NCBI GenBank assembly: GCA_963576475.1
Contig: OY754982.1
Location: 3,458,701-3,522,700 of the forward strand
Direction: 5' to 3'
Source of the DNA: Molanna angustata
Taxonomy: Eukaryota > Arthropoda > Insecta > Trichoptera > Molannidae
DNA length: 64,000 nt
Shown in pieces: positions 44,063-55,204 of this stretch (positions are counted from its first letter, which is position 1; each line of letters opens with the position of its first letter). Below the pieces are notes generated by a model. The model saw only the letters and a list, made by a program, of their open reading frames with translations. It searched no databases and was not told the origin of the DNA. Position numbers and translations under genes: made by a program.

Positions 44063-46638
44063 TTTTTTAAAAAAATTGAAGAGCGCGGACTATTAGGATT
44101 TAAATTCCATTTGTATTTTTTATTTTTATTGATTGTAAGACTGGCGCCCATTCTATAACTCTTTTTAAAGTCAGATGTTTGTGTGGGACAGATTAGTGTT
44201 TGTAGAGAACGTAAAATTGATAATTAGTTCGTGTACTTTGTGGTAGCGATTCCTTTCCTTCCTTAAACCCATCCTTAATCTGAGGACTGCGCAGAATCCA
44301 TCGTCATGAAAGCCGAGCTGTGAGATTATAATCAGGAGATGACCAGAAGTCAACCAAACTATTTCTAAAAAGTGTGGAAGAGCCCATTATGACCAGTCTT
44401 ATTCGAGAAATACCATTCAAGAAATCTACTCAATCAGGTTGTATTGTAAACTAATAAATAATTAAATGTCGTGAGGACTATAACATAAAAATTCACTTCC
44501 TTTTCAGTACAAAACTTGAGTTGTCATCAATTATTATTAATGTCTATTTTTTTTGGAAATCTATAAATTGATTAGAATTATTTTTCTGATTTCATAATTA
44601 AAATGTCACATTTTAACTGAACATACATAATGAGGGTATCAAATTTTTATAATTGAAACTGTCTTCAAAAAACATCAGGTTGTATAATTTTAATTTGTCG
44701 TTGGACTGTGCTAAATGTTATTTCATGTTTGGTTTGCATTTTTAATGTTGAATACCTATGTTATAGATAAAAAAAATATGAATCTTTATAAGCGTTGTAA
44801 TTTCCTTTTTGCTGATATACAACATGGTATACATTTTTCTTGGGTCGGTCATAAAATTTGAACTTGTAAAAAATAATTATAAAAATCATATGTGGGGTAG
44901 AAATTAATTAGGAGATTGTTGTGGTAATTACCAAAAGAAGTCTGTCTGATACCTGCATAGAATCAACATTGTTGCATGGCACTTAATATTTTTTCTTGTA
45001 ACAAGTGAAAAATAATCAATGTCTTTTTAAATAATGATATTATTGATATAATACTCTTCGATAATAATAAAAAGTTTTCTTAATTCATGTTGAATCAATA
45101 TAATTAAAAGGAAATGGTGTTTTAAAACAATTTTGAGTTTTTTATTCTCTGTGGGGAACATGTATTTTTTTTCTCAATTTTTGATGTTAAAAGTTCAGCT
45201 ATGTTGTATAAAATAATAACTGAAAATGTTCTTTTAAATTGAATCTCAAATCAATGTGTGCTATAGGGAGTTTTGTTTATGATTGTAATGAATATGCAAT
45301 TAAATATTTTCACTTTTACAGATGGAAAGTGTTGGTGAACTCTATGAAATAATTTTTGGGAATGCTGAATTTGAATCTGCTGTATAATCACAAAAAATCA
45401 AGGCTCGGAGAGATGATATTTCTATATGGATTTTGGTCTATTTCTTATTTAAGGTATTCCATGTTTATTAATTTGGTCTGACATAAACTTATGATGTAAT
45501 ATTGTCATCTCTGAGAATGATTTAGTTTGAATTTACCAAATGTAATGTTGCTTCTTTATGATAATAACTTCATTTGTATATGGAAACGAGTCTTGTTTCT
45601 TTTATGAATAAATTGTTTAATGTTTCATATTATATTTATGTTGTCTAATGTGTGGTACACAGTATCGACCTACAACAACATGTTACGCTGGTTATTCAAT
45701 AGAAATTAATGTTAATAATTCAGAAATGTTATGGAACTCATCGTTCAAATGATAGAATCTTTTATGTATAACAATACACTTTTTGTATAATCTATTTGAC
45801 ATTTTACTGACTATAATCATTGTAGTTTATTTTAGAAATGATTAACAATCATTAAAATTAATGTTGAGGAAATAATACTGTTTTAAAGTTAAAATAAATG
45901 AAAATTAATTATATTCTTTTGTCAAAAGTGTAATTAACGCCATCTATACGGCGGGAGGAAAACTTATGTAGTTGCATGACTACTCGTGCTGCAACTAAAT
46001 AGTTGGTTCTGAGTTATGAAATATTTGTAATTGTTAGATATGATTGTATATTAATGGGAATAATGCACGGCGTATGCTAATATGTTAATCTTATAAAGAA
46101 ACTCTTCTTTTTTTGTAATTGTCATACACATTACAAAGATTATTGTTTTCGGTACGAATAATTAATCATGTTGTATCAAATCATCCTATATTATGAGTAA
46201 TAAGCTGATGTTATAAAATCATTCGTACGTTTCTGTACTTTCTTTTGACATTTCCACAATATAAAATTTCTTTAAAAATGGAACGTATAGATGACGAATC
46301 AATTACAAGGATGAAATTATATTACGGTGTAGTGCGGTGTCGGATTGTTGGATAGGCTTTGGATGGACAGATTTCTGTTTAATAATCTTGTTCAGCCCTG
46401 GGTGTTCAACTGTTTGGCATTGGGCGCACTGTGATGATTTCTAAATTTTTTTGTATTTGAACAAATGGCGAACAAATCCAACATTATGCTTTTAAATTTG
46501 ATTAATTTGATTTTGAAATCAACTTTCTTGGGAATGTAATTTTTAATTGATTAATACTTTGCTTGAAGTTTTGAAGTAGTTACTTAGTTTTGAATTTATA
46601 GCTTTATGAAAATTATAAATTGATGATTTCATCAAAGT
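44063..46638 (+). other. Interior of LTR element, 5' part, non-coding
   Basis: About 2.6 kb of AT-rich sequence where gag and the first half of pol would normally be. I find no protease, RT or RNase H motif on either strand. One short exon-like unit lies at 45322-45453. Confidence 0.6.
45322..45453 (+). other. Exon-like 44-codon unit with one stop
   Basis: CACTTTTACAG precedes ATG at 45322 (splice acceptor-like), and AAG/GTATTC ends it at 45453 (donor-like). The frame is open on both sides of a single TAA at codon 22: M-E-S-V-G-E-L-Y-E-I-I-F-G-N before it, and K-I-K-A-R-R-D-D-I-S-I after it. I do not recognise the protein. It may be a gag or accessory remnant, a captured exon, or chance. Confidence 0.3.
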
Positions 46639-47112
46639 ATGCTGTTGCGTTATATGAATGGTACAGTAAATATCTCAACGGGATATACACCTTATTTTCT
46701 TTTTCACGGTCGTGAACAAATTCTGTCAGGTGAGATGCATCGAAGGTATCAACCTGGACCCATCTCAGTAGATGACATGCAAATAGAAAAGCCCCATGAT
46801 TATGCTGAAATGCTAGATGAATTAAGAATTATTTTTTTTGAAGTTCAGAAGAATCTTATGTCAGCTTTTAAACGCAATGCCACTTTGTATAACAAAAATA
46901 GGGTCGAACGCTCTTATAATGTAGGTGACTTTGTCTACCGGAGAAATTTTGTAAACTCCAAAGGCGCTGAATTCTTTTCATCAAAATTAGCTCCACGCTT
47001 TGTTAGAAACAAAATTATAGCAAAAATATCACCTGTAGTTTATACATTAGCGAATGAACAAAATGAGTCTGTAGGGAACTTTCACATTAAGGATCTCTTA
47101 AAACCAGATTAA
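46639..47112 (+). pseudogene. Ty3/gypsy integrase C-terminal fragment
   Basis: 157 codons from the first ATG to TAA at 47110-47112. Residues about 11-25 (S-T-G-Y-T-P-Y-F-L-F-H-G-R-E) are the end of the integrase core. Residues 95-120 (Y-N-V-G-D-F-V-Y-R-R-N-F, then S-S-K-L-A-P-R-F-V) form the C-terminal SH3-like/GPY-F module. The expected G-P-F/Y is replaced by R-N-K. It ends F-H-I-K-D-L-L-K-P-D, matching the usual end of such integrases. The zinc-binding domain and the D,D-35-E catalytic core are missing. Upstream sequence has no in-frame continuation that I can see, so the piece may be translated alone or not at all. Confidence 0.8.
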
Positions 47113-48035
47113 TATTAAATTTTTTTGATGTCTGTATCATCAGTATGATACAACGGTATCATATAATTTGTATGTTTTCATTGCCAATACATGACATCCA
47201 TATCTGCTTAATGCTATTATCATTCTCAGGATTATAATGTGTCAGATGACCAAATTAATCAAACATTGATAAATGTTTACACTGTAAATATACTGGTTTT
47301 TTTTATAATGAGAAATTTCTCGAGGAACATATTGGTACTCTGATGGCATATGTTTAATATGATGGGTTCCTCGACAAATTTAAATTTAATTATATTGTGG
47401 GGAATGCTGTGATGGAGTATTTCTTCACAATATTGAGATGTCATATACTTTTGTTTTCATTCAGATGAGTTAGTTCTATTTTTATGTCAAAATTTGTAGA
47501 GCTACATTGTACTTGCTTTTTTATATTAAAATGTTATCCTATATTGTTTAGATGTTGGACTATAAAACTGATATTTTCCAAGGAAAATTGTCTAGTATAT
47601 GTCATACAGATTGTGTTGATGGTAAATATGATCCTGAATGAAAACCTAAGTATATCAATTTGATAAAAGTTTATATCTAGAGCTCCTTTTTGTTTCATGT
47701 AGGTTACTGTATAATATGTAATGTTCTTGTTTATGAATACCAATTTCATATTGTAATATGAAATTGATTGTTATATGTCATGGTATAACTTAAAATACTG
47801 AAATGCCACTATATTCTGTTTTTTTCATTACAATAATAGGAAATTTATTTGATAATTCACTCGTTTTTCTACCATATAAGAGTTATATCTATGGTATCAC
47901 GTGCATGGAATGCCATGGTCTTCTTCCAGATAACTGTGTCGACCAACTCAGTTATCGTAGACTGCATCTGGAGATTTAGTTTGGTCAACTAGATGTCTGA
48001 TGTAATCAAAACGAAGAGACACTGATCATTGTCTG
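47113..48035 (+). other. Interior of LTR element with hairpins, non-coding
   Basis: 47313-47328 and 47366-47381 pair 15/16 (AAATTTCTCGAGGAAC) around a 37-base loop. GATAACTG at 47929-47936 pairs exactly with CAGTTATC at 47949-47956. No protein-coding signal. Confidence 0.6.
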
Positions 48036-48590
48036 TCACATGAGATACATGAGGTGACACACTTGGTGTGCGATAGAAGAAATTACAAATTGTTGAACGT
48101 TATAAATTTTCTCAAATCTTATCATTCTGTAAACTATTTTTTTATAACCTTGCATGGACTAGTGTCCTTAATCATAACAAAGAGACACTGTCACATGAGA
48201 TACATGAGATGACACACTTGGTGTGCGATAGAAGAAATTACAAATTGTTGAACGTTATAAATTTTCTCAAATCTTATCATTCTGTAGACTATTTTTTTTA
48301 TAACCTTGCATGGACTAGTGTCCTTAATCATAACAAAGAGACACTGTCACATGAGATACATGAGGTGACACACTTGGTGTGCGATAGAAGAAATTACAAA
48401 TTGTTGAACGTTATAAATTTTCTCAATTCTTGTCATTTTGTAGATTATTTTTTATATAACTTTGCATGTACTAGTGTCCTTAATCATGACGAAGAGACAC
48501 TGTTACATGACATACATGAGGAGACACACTTGCTGTGCAATAGAAAGAGTTACAATTCATTAGAGGTTATAAATTTTTATTAAATTTAGT
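48036..48590 (+). repeat. 156-bp tandem repeat, about 3.5 copies, in frame
   Basis: TCACATGAGATACATGAG starts copies at 48036, 48191 and 48347, and a diverged TTACATGACATACATGAG starts the last at 48503. The last two periods are 156 bp, exactly 52 codons. An open frame of 124 codons (48209-48583) runs through them. Units contain T-H-L-V-C-D-R-R-N-Y-K-L-L-N-V-I-N-F and S-V-L-N-H. Differences between units are substitutions, with no frame-breaking indels except between the first and second copy (155 bp). I do not recognise the peptide. Each unit begins with a short TGTCAC...GTGACA inverted repeat. Confidence 0.8.
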
Positions 48591-49940
48591 CATTAGATAT
48601 TACATTTTTGATGTTCTGTCTAGCTGATGCTTTTATGTATGACATATTGGGTAATCTATTACCAAACCTGATCTCTAATACCATGATATATAACAACATT
48701 TTAGATAAGATTGAATTCTGTTATGATTAAAATAGTGTAATGCAAATTCGATACTGGACTTATATCACATTCTTGAAATATTAATTTTGAAATTGCATTA
48801 TATTATTATTTGTTATGGAGAAATAAGATGCTGGTATAAAATTTCTTTTGTTTAATATAAAAATGTTTTTCATCTGGGATCAAAGTGGATAAATTTTATG
48901 CATTTATCTTCCCGATGAATTTTCTTATCATGGGTAAGGTGTTTATAGGAGGTACTCATGATAACTGATGTTTATAGTTATTGATAATGATTATTAAAAT
49001 AATGATATTTTACATTTGCTATGTCTGACACATAAATCTTTCATAGACAAATTTACATGTTAGCTTTCACATTTCTTGGCTTACAATTAAGACTTACATG
49101 TATGATACTGAGCTAAGCTCACAATTTGATATGATGACTATGATGCTGTTTTAACTGGGAAAATATTCTGAACTTTAAATTTTCCCTATGATGAAATTTT
49201 TTTATCGTGAGTTAAGGTGTTTATAGGATGGACTCACGATAACTGTATCACGCTTGAAGATACATGGTATCTGAGTGATTCTGTTTCAACATGAGAGCCT
49301 CTTCCGCAGATTCTAGCTCACAATGAGAATTAGCACAAATGAAAGCTAATCCAAGCTCACAATATGGAGACAAGATGAAAAGCTAAGATGGGGTTTCCTT
49401 AGTTTTCCATCGATAAAAAAAAAAATAATGAACGCTTCTCGGGAGTGTCATTGAAGGGGTTAAATAATCAAACGTGAGTGGACTGAAAACGTTCACCACC
49501 AGATCTGTAAATACTGTATTATAATTGTTATTACGTCTGTTTTATGAACAGAGGGGTTTCATTTAAATGAATAGTAATCTTGACAGCAAGTATGTCAAAA
49601 TTTGGAATTTTTATTTAATATGAAAATTTTCTGTTTCAGCTAGTTTAAGAATTTTATATATTTTTATGGTGGATAATTTTTTGTTATTTTTTATTATGTA
49701 ACTGTTCCAGATCTGCCACCAGTTGTTTAAATGACAGGGATATGTCGTTATCAGCGACATAGACTTATGTCATTTGAACTCTAACATTTTCCTTATCCTT
49801 AAATTGTAGGTGTTTTTCCTCGCGGGATTCGGTTGAGTTGGAGAACATGGGACTTATGCCAGTTATATTCACTAATTTCTGTTTTTCAAATTTACTATCA
49901 AAACACTTTTTTTTCTTTTTTTTTGTTAACAGAGGAGGTA
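48591..49940 (+). other. Interior of LTR element, 3' part with conserved hairpins
   Basis: Two hairpins share the loop AAGGTGTTTATAGGA. The stems are 48925-48936/48953-48964 and 49202-49212/49232-49242. A third lies at 49725-49779: outer arms of 12 bp (11 matching) and an inner TATGTCG/CGACATA stem. The polypurine tract AGAGGAGG (49931-49938) sits just before the 3' LTR. No reading frame of note. Confidence 0.7.
49931..49940 (+). promoter_or_regulatory. Polypurine tract
   Basis: AGAGGAGGTA lies immediately before the 3' LTR start at 49941, after a long T-rich run. Position and composition fit the plus-strand primer of an LTR element. Confidence 0.75.
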
Positions 49941-51119
49941 TGTGACGTTATTTTGTATTTACACGTCACTATTTAATAATTTTAATTTAATGTTTATAAA
50001 AATGTCTTAAACGAACGCACTTCGCAATATTGGCAATATTTCTAAAAAAGTTGTAAGGCGAACACAGCCGTGAACGGATTAGCTAGGCGGGTCGAAATAT
50101 CTATGTCTTTTTTTTCAACGCTGACAGCCGACACGAGGTGTCATCGCTCAACTATGGCCTACGCAAAATTATCCGGCAAAGACTGGAAATTTAAATTTAA
50201 AGGAGGCTGGGAAATATAACCGCCGCCTTTGACCTTTGCCTTTGTCCTTTGTCTTTGACCTTTGTCTTTTGTTCCTTGCTTCTTTGCTTTCTTCTTTACT
50301 TTCTTCATCTTGTTTGTTCATGCTGTCTTTTCATCATTCTTCAACATTGGTGTACTTTACTATGTACACCATGGATGACTGAAAATGAATAATTTTAAAT
50401 ATCATGGTTGGTGCATGCTCATATTTGCACATCATGACTTGATAATGACTAAAACACCTGTAAATTGCACTTCAAATCGACGTAAATACTACGATGGTAG
50501 TTCTCATCACAAAAATTGTACCTGCTGATCATCTTCAAGAAGATGGAAATTCATAAAACTGTTTCATTGCTTGGTTATTAGAAAAAAAAACATATGAAAT
50601 ACTGATATCATTTGAAAATTTAGTTGAATCTGTTTAATTATGTCATGTCTGATATTTCTTTTTATTATACACCACATGGTCTAGAAAAACATTTAAAAAC
50701 TTGTAAATTGTAATTTAAGAATTAAATTATTTTATTAAAATGTCAAATATTTAGCTTAGTTCAGGTAACGTAGATAACTGTATCATATTTAACACTCCTT
50801 GCCAACCATGATAACAATAAATTGTAATTTCTTTTGTACTTATGCGTTTCTTTCATCGCTCAATCTTACCCACATCATATCTGACTCAGCTTTTCATGTT
50901 TTAATTACTGTTTCATTGAACAGAAAATTCTTATTTGATACTTAAATATATTCTTTTTTTTGTCTTACTCAATAAACAACACGCCCGGAGATACTGAGAT
51001 ATTTGCATTATTTTAAATGAGTCTCATTGCAATATCGCTGACTGCTGGTGGTAAGGTTTTATGGTGAGTATAATTTTAGCCTCTCTTTTTCTTTTCTCAT
51101 ACACCACCATAACCTTGCA
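49941..51119 (+). repeat. 3' LTR (1179 bp)
   Basis: Same length as the 5' LTR and identical wherever compared, including the A9 run at about 50582-50590. The 90-codon frame starting inside its end (51048) crosses into flanking DNA and is not a gene. Confidence 0.9.
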
Positions 51120-51690
51120 ACATGCTCGACGATTGTTCAAGCTTCATATTTTTCCTTCTTTCGAAATATCAGGCACATGGTCATGCCATCCCTTTCTGGG
51201 GTTGAACCTGCTATTTATTTATTTATTTATATAATTTATGTACATGTGTACAAAGGCAGGTTTATTGCCATAAGGGAATTTCTTCCAACCAACCCGAGCA
51301 ACGTGAAGTCTTTTAGTTAAATTGGTACAATAATACTAATTTAGTGAGAAATAAATTGATAAAAAATAACATGAAAGAGTAAGAAATATTACAAAGAGAA
51401 AAAAAAATGAAAAGAGAGTTTAAAAAAAAAAAGAATAATAAAAATAACACTGATCATAGCAAGGAGGAAAAGGAGGTTACGGAAGGATACAGAAGGAATT
51501 TAGGAACTATTTGACAAATAAAGCTATTCACTCCATCTCTTACATCCATGTGTATGTCAATCTTTCATCGTTCACTCTTTCAATATAATCAAACCACCTC
51601 AAGGCATTCGCATTCATTTTTATTATAGCATCCTTTTTCATCATGCATTCTCTCCTTACTTCCTCATTCTTTATTCTATCATAATACATT
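51120..51690 (-). mobile_element. LINE fragment, right part, with a second insertion
   Basis: ATGCTCGACGATTGTTCAAG to CATGCCATCCCTTTCTGGGG resumes the reference order of 32175-32260. It is then broken at 51216 by a LINE tail and continues from 51523 (GCTATTCACTCCATCTCTTA). Confidence 0.8.
51216..51522 (-). mobile_element. 307-bp jockey/CR1-group LINE tail
   Basis: Antisense of the tail seen at 4161-4854: (ATTT)n, ATGTACATGTGTACAAAGGC, TTTATTGCCATAAGGGAATT, CTTCCAACCAACC. GCTATT flanks it at 51210-51215 and 51523-51528, and the uninterrupted relative at 32267 shows a single GCTATT. A 6-bp target duplication is therefore supported. Confidence 0.8.
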
Positions 51691-51814
51691 ATATAACATA
51701 CATAGGTACTCTTCTATGTGATCTCATATGTTTGCCATTGGTTATAATATTATTTTTGTGTTACCTTTAAATTCTGAGTCAAAAATAGCAATTTGTAGAA
51801 TCTAAATACTGACA

Positions 51815-52170
51815 AAACGAGTGGGTTGTGGCCAACGCTATACCCCTCACTACCAAGTCACTCCACAAAGTATTCAAATTTTGTATGGAAAAATTTCAAC
51901 ACTTTTTGGAAATGATTTTTTTCAGTATTTTTTTTTTAAATATTTTATTATAATAAATGAAAAATTACATGTGCCTTATTATCAATTTTAAAATAAAAAT
52001 TGGGGTCACTTTGAAATATTTGACAGCAAGTATTAGATATACATACATATTTGCAAAATTTGAAAAGAATCAAATGAGTCTTTAATCAATAATCTAAAGT
52101 AATAAAGCAATCAAAATGTTAGTGTATGTGTGTGTGTATGTGTGTGTGTATGTGTGTGTGTGTGTGTTTG
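51815..52170 (-). repeat. Dispersed repeat A with (TG)n
   Basis: GAGTGGGTTGTGGCCAACGC, TCACTACCAAGTCACTCC and ACTTTGAAATATTTGACAGC, then a (TG)n run at 52125-52168. Opposite orientation to 7617-8118, although the (TG)n is read on the same strand. Confidence 0.6.
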
Positions 52171-53035
52171 TCTCACGCCTTCTGAAAAACCAAGAGCATC
52201 TAAAAATCTAATTTATGTGCGAACGTGTACCAGTATACCTGATGCAGTGTCACGCTAAAAATTATGCGATAAAAATGCTGAATTTTAAAAATATTTCAAT
52301 AATTATTTTTCTCATACAAAATTTTCCAAGTCATATCTGTCAAAAAAGTGTACATTTTGCACGCAAATATCTGTTAGTTTAAAAGTTAGAAGTACGTATT
52401 TACACGAAGAAAATATATTTTCAAGTATAACTTAGCGTTTAAGTGAAAAACATGGTGAATATTTTGTATAATTATAATGTTTAACTTATTTTTAAAGTAA
52501 GCGTTTTGTACATAAACGCCGCCATTTTAATATCTTTTCATACAATATTTCATTTTCCTACCGAATGAATATGTTCTTGAAAATAATAAACCTTTGAAAT
52601 AAATGTAATTGTGAAATAATATAATGAAACACAAGACATTACAGCAAGTTTTAAGACATATATTGTAAAAATGTGTTTATTATTAGTAAAGATATAGGCA
52701 TAATAAAATTGCATAATTTGTAAATAATATTTGATTTTTCTGACAATTTTCATTTTTATGGCATCGAACAAACCAATGTAGGTACCTACATATTCAAAAA
52801 TAGTCTCAAACCATTTGATATTTTAAACGTATTGGAATGGTTACTATGGTAACGGAAAGATTCTGATATTCAAATAAAATTTGTTATGAATCAAATTTAT
52901 TTAGAACATTGTTGTAGGTAGGTACCTACCTATTACTATTTACTTACAAATCAACAATATACTGATTTCCTATCGGAAAATTGTATGCGATGTACTCCTA
53001 AACCGTTTGTCCGATTACAATGAAACTTTGGTGAA
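52171..53035. other. No recognisable feature
   Basis: AT-rich sequence; no supported gene. Confidence 0.5.
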
Positions 53036-53565
53036 TTGTCGAGCGTGTGCCCGGGATGGTTTCTGGATTTAAACTTTTTTCTTATTCTTCTTCTTCTTCG
53101 TGTATTTGGTCATTTAACCTATGAAGGGGGAGTATCCTGGGAAAATAAGGTCCGACTGTCCCTCCATCTCTTCGCAGGTCTTCCAGGACGGTTTGTGGAT
53201 TTTAACTTTTTTCTTCTTCTTCTTCATCGTGTATTTGGTTATTTTACCTATGAAGGTGGACTATCCTGGGAGAAGAAGGTCCCATTTTCCAACCATCTCT
53301 TCACAGGTTTCTGGGTTAAAACTTTTTTCTTTTTTTTCTTCATCGTGCATTTGGTCATTTTACCTATGAAGGTGGACTATCCTGGGAGAAGAAGGGCCAA
53401 TTTTCCTTCAATATCTTCGCAGGTATCTGGATTTGAACTTTTTTCTTCTTCTTCTTCGTGTATTTAGTCATTTTACCTATGAAGGTGGAGTATCCTGGGA
53501 AAAGAAGGTCTTTTCATCTCTTCGCGGTTCTTCCAGGATGGTTTCTGGATTTAAACTTTTCTTAA
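53036..53565 (+). repeat. Tandem repeat of 113-129 bp, about five copies
   Basis: ACCTATGAAGG recurs at 53117, 53246, 53362 and 53475. Each unit has CTATCCTGGGA, AAGAAGGTC, CATCTCTTC and a (TTC)n stretch of varying length, which explains the uneven period. Long frames over it (143 and 82 codons) are by-products. Confidence 0.8.
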
Positions 53566-53574
53566 CCGACTGAA

Positions 53575-53735
53575 GAGACGGGATGTAATAAAGGGAAGGG
53601 ACGTAATGAGGAATTGAAGGGACGGGAGGTACTGAAGGGCCTGAAGGGACGGGAGGTACTGAAGGGTCTGAAGCGACGGGAGGTACTGAAGGGTCTGAAG
53701 TGACGGGAGGTACTGAAGGGTCTGAAGCGACGGGT
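53575..53735 (-). repeat. 27-bp tandem repeat encoding a nine-residue repeat
   Basis: CGGGAGGTACTGAAGGGTCT repeats with a 27-bp period, four to five times. On the minus strand it reads R-P-F-S-T-S-R-x-F per unit. The frame has no other protein-like part. Confidence 0.8.
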
Positions 53736-54535
53736 CTTTTTCTTCTTAATTTTATGTAGACCTTTAGGACAGTTTTTATACAAACTATTTCCTATAGTCT
53801 AATTCATCTTCTTCTTCTTTTATGTATACATTTGGGTCAGTTTTTATAAAAATTATTTCCTATAGTCTAATTATTCTTCTTCTTCATTTACGTAGACTTT
53901 TGGGAGAGTTTTAATACAAACTATTTCCAATAGTCTTATTAATTTCTTTTTCTTTTATGTAGACCAAAGGTGAGTTTTTATACAAACTTTTTCTATAGTT
54001 TAATTATTATTATTTTATATAGACCTTTGAATCAGTTTTTATATTAACTATTTCCTATAGTCTAATTCATCATCTTTTATGTAGACCTTTGGTCAGTTTT
54101 TATACAAACAATTTTCAATAGTCTAATTCTACTTCTTCTTCTTTTTTGTAGACCTTTGGGTGAGATTTTATACATACTATTTCCTATTGTCTAATTCATC
54201 TTTTTTTATGTAGATCTTACTTATGTAGTCAGTTTTTACACAAACTATTTCCTTTAGTCTTTTTCTTCGTTTTCTTATTTTATGTAGAACTTGGGTGAAT
54301 TTTATACAAACTATTTCCTATAGATTAATCTTCTTCTTCTTTTATGAAGACCTTTTGGTTTGTTTTCATACAATCTATTTCCAATAGTCTTATTCTTCTA
54401 TTTTATGTATTTTAACTTATTTTACGTAGACCATTGGGATAGTTTTTTATACAAACTATTTCGTATAGTCTTATACTTATCCTTCTCTTTTTTATTTAGA
54501 CTTTTGGGTTAGTTTTAAGTCTAATAGTCTATTGT
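53736..54535 (+). repeat. Tandem satellite of about 62 bp, around twelve diverged copies
   Basis: The unit is approximately TTATGTAGACCTTTGG, then CAGTTTTTATACAAAC, then TATTTCCTATAGTCTAAT and a (TTC)n run. Units begin near 53750, 53818, 53889, 53952, 54015, 54072, 54145, 54210, 54278, 54340, 54425 and 54490. No coding capacity. Confidence 0.8.
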
Positions 54536-55204
54536 GCAGAAATATTTTTAACGAAATGCATACTTGATGAAAATACATATGTAAAAACGAATGGATTGTG
54601 GGATGTGACGATGTAACCTGCACTAGAATCTTTTCAATACTTTTGTTTAAACAAATTTAAACCATTTATATCATCCTATTTTGAATAATTTTCAACACCT
54701 ACGCATTTGATTTAGTTGACAATATTTAAAGAATGGGGGGTTGTGGCCATTACTGAACTCTTCACATCGTTTATATTCAAATTAAAAACTACTTACCATA
54801 GTTTAAGTCTTCTTCTTCTTCGTTAATGTAGACTTTTGTGTACATTTGTTTAATCAAATTTTAACCACATCCCAACATCCAAAATTACTAAATTTTCAAT
54901 AGGTACATATTAAAATTTATTTCGATGATAATATTTAAAAATGGGCCAAACCAATCTCTTTACAACGTTGATAAACAGTCATATTTAAAACCATTTCGCA
55001 TAGTCCATGCGTTCAGAAATTTTGTATATTATACTTCATTCACACTTTATAGCAATATATAAAAAATAATGGGTTGTGGCCATCACTTGAACATTTTACA
55101 ATCAAATTCAATCATATTTCAAACCACTTTTCATAGTCCGATTTTGCAAAATAATTGGGTGACAATATTATAAAAAAGATTGCTTTTTCCTTCACAATAT
55201 TACA
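54536..55204 (+). repeat. Diverged longer-period repeat following the satellite
   Basis: Blocks such as GGGTTGTGGCCATCACTTGA, CATATTTAAAACCATTTCGC and CATAGTCC recur at roughly 150-250 bp intervals with heavy divergence. They share GTTGTGGCCA with repeat A. Confidence 0.4.

Larger units (their letters stand above)
42859..51119 (+). mobile_element. Non-autonomous Ty3/gypsy-type LTR retrotransposon (8261 bp)
   Basis: Two direct repeats of 1179 bp (42859-44037, 49941-51119) begin TGTGACG and end CCTTGCA. ACAT flanks the whole at 42855-42858 and 51120-51123. A PBS-like GGCCCAAAGTGGGGCAGG follows the left LTR at about 44043, and a purine tract (AGAGGAGG) precedes the right LTR. The LTRs are the same length, and I found no difference in the segments I compared, so the insertion is recent. 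Yet the 5.9-kb interior has no gag, protease, reverse transcriptase or RNase H. It keeps only an integrase C-terminus (46639-47112). The orientation from PBS, PPT and integrase agrees. The host site is an antisense LINE. A partner element must have supplied the proteins. Confidence 0.9.

Noticed and set aside
48209..48583. Envelope or accessory protein of the LTR element
   Set aside because: No signal peptide, transmembrane segment or known motif; only the tandem in-frame repeat is supported.
51048..51320. 90-codon frame crossing the 3' LTR end
   Set aside because: Joins LTR, LINE and LINE-tail sequence; no protein family.
53036..53467. 143-codon frame resembling a repeat protein
   Set aside because: It is the tandem array with (TTC)n read as Phe-rich stretches; the period varies and is not a multiple of three throughout.
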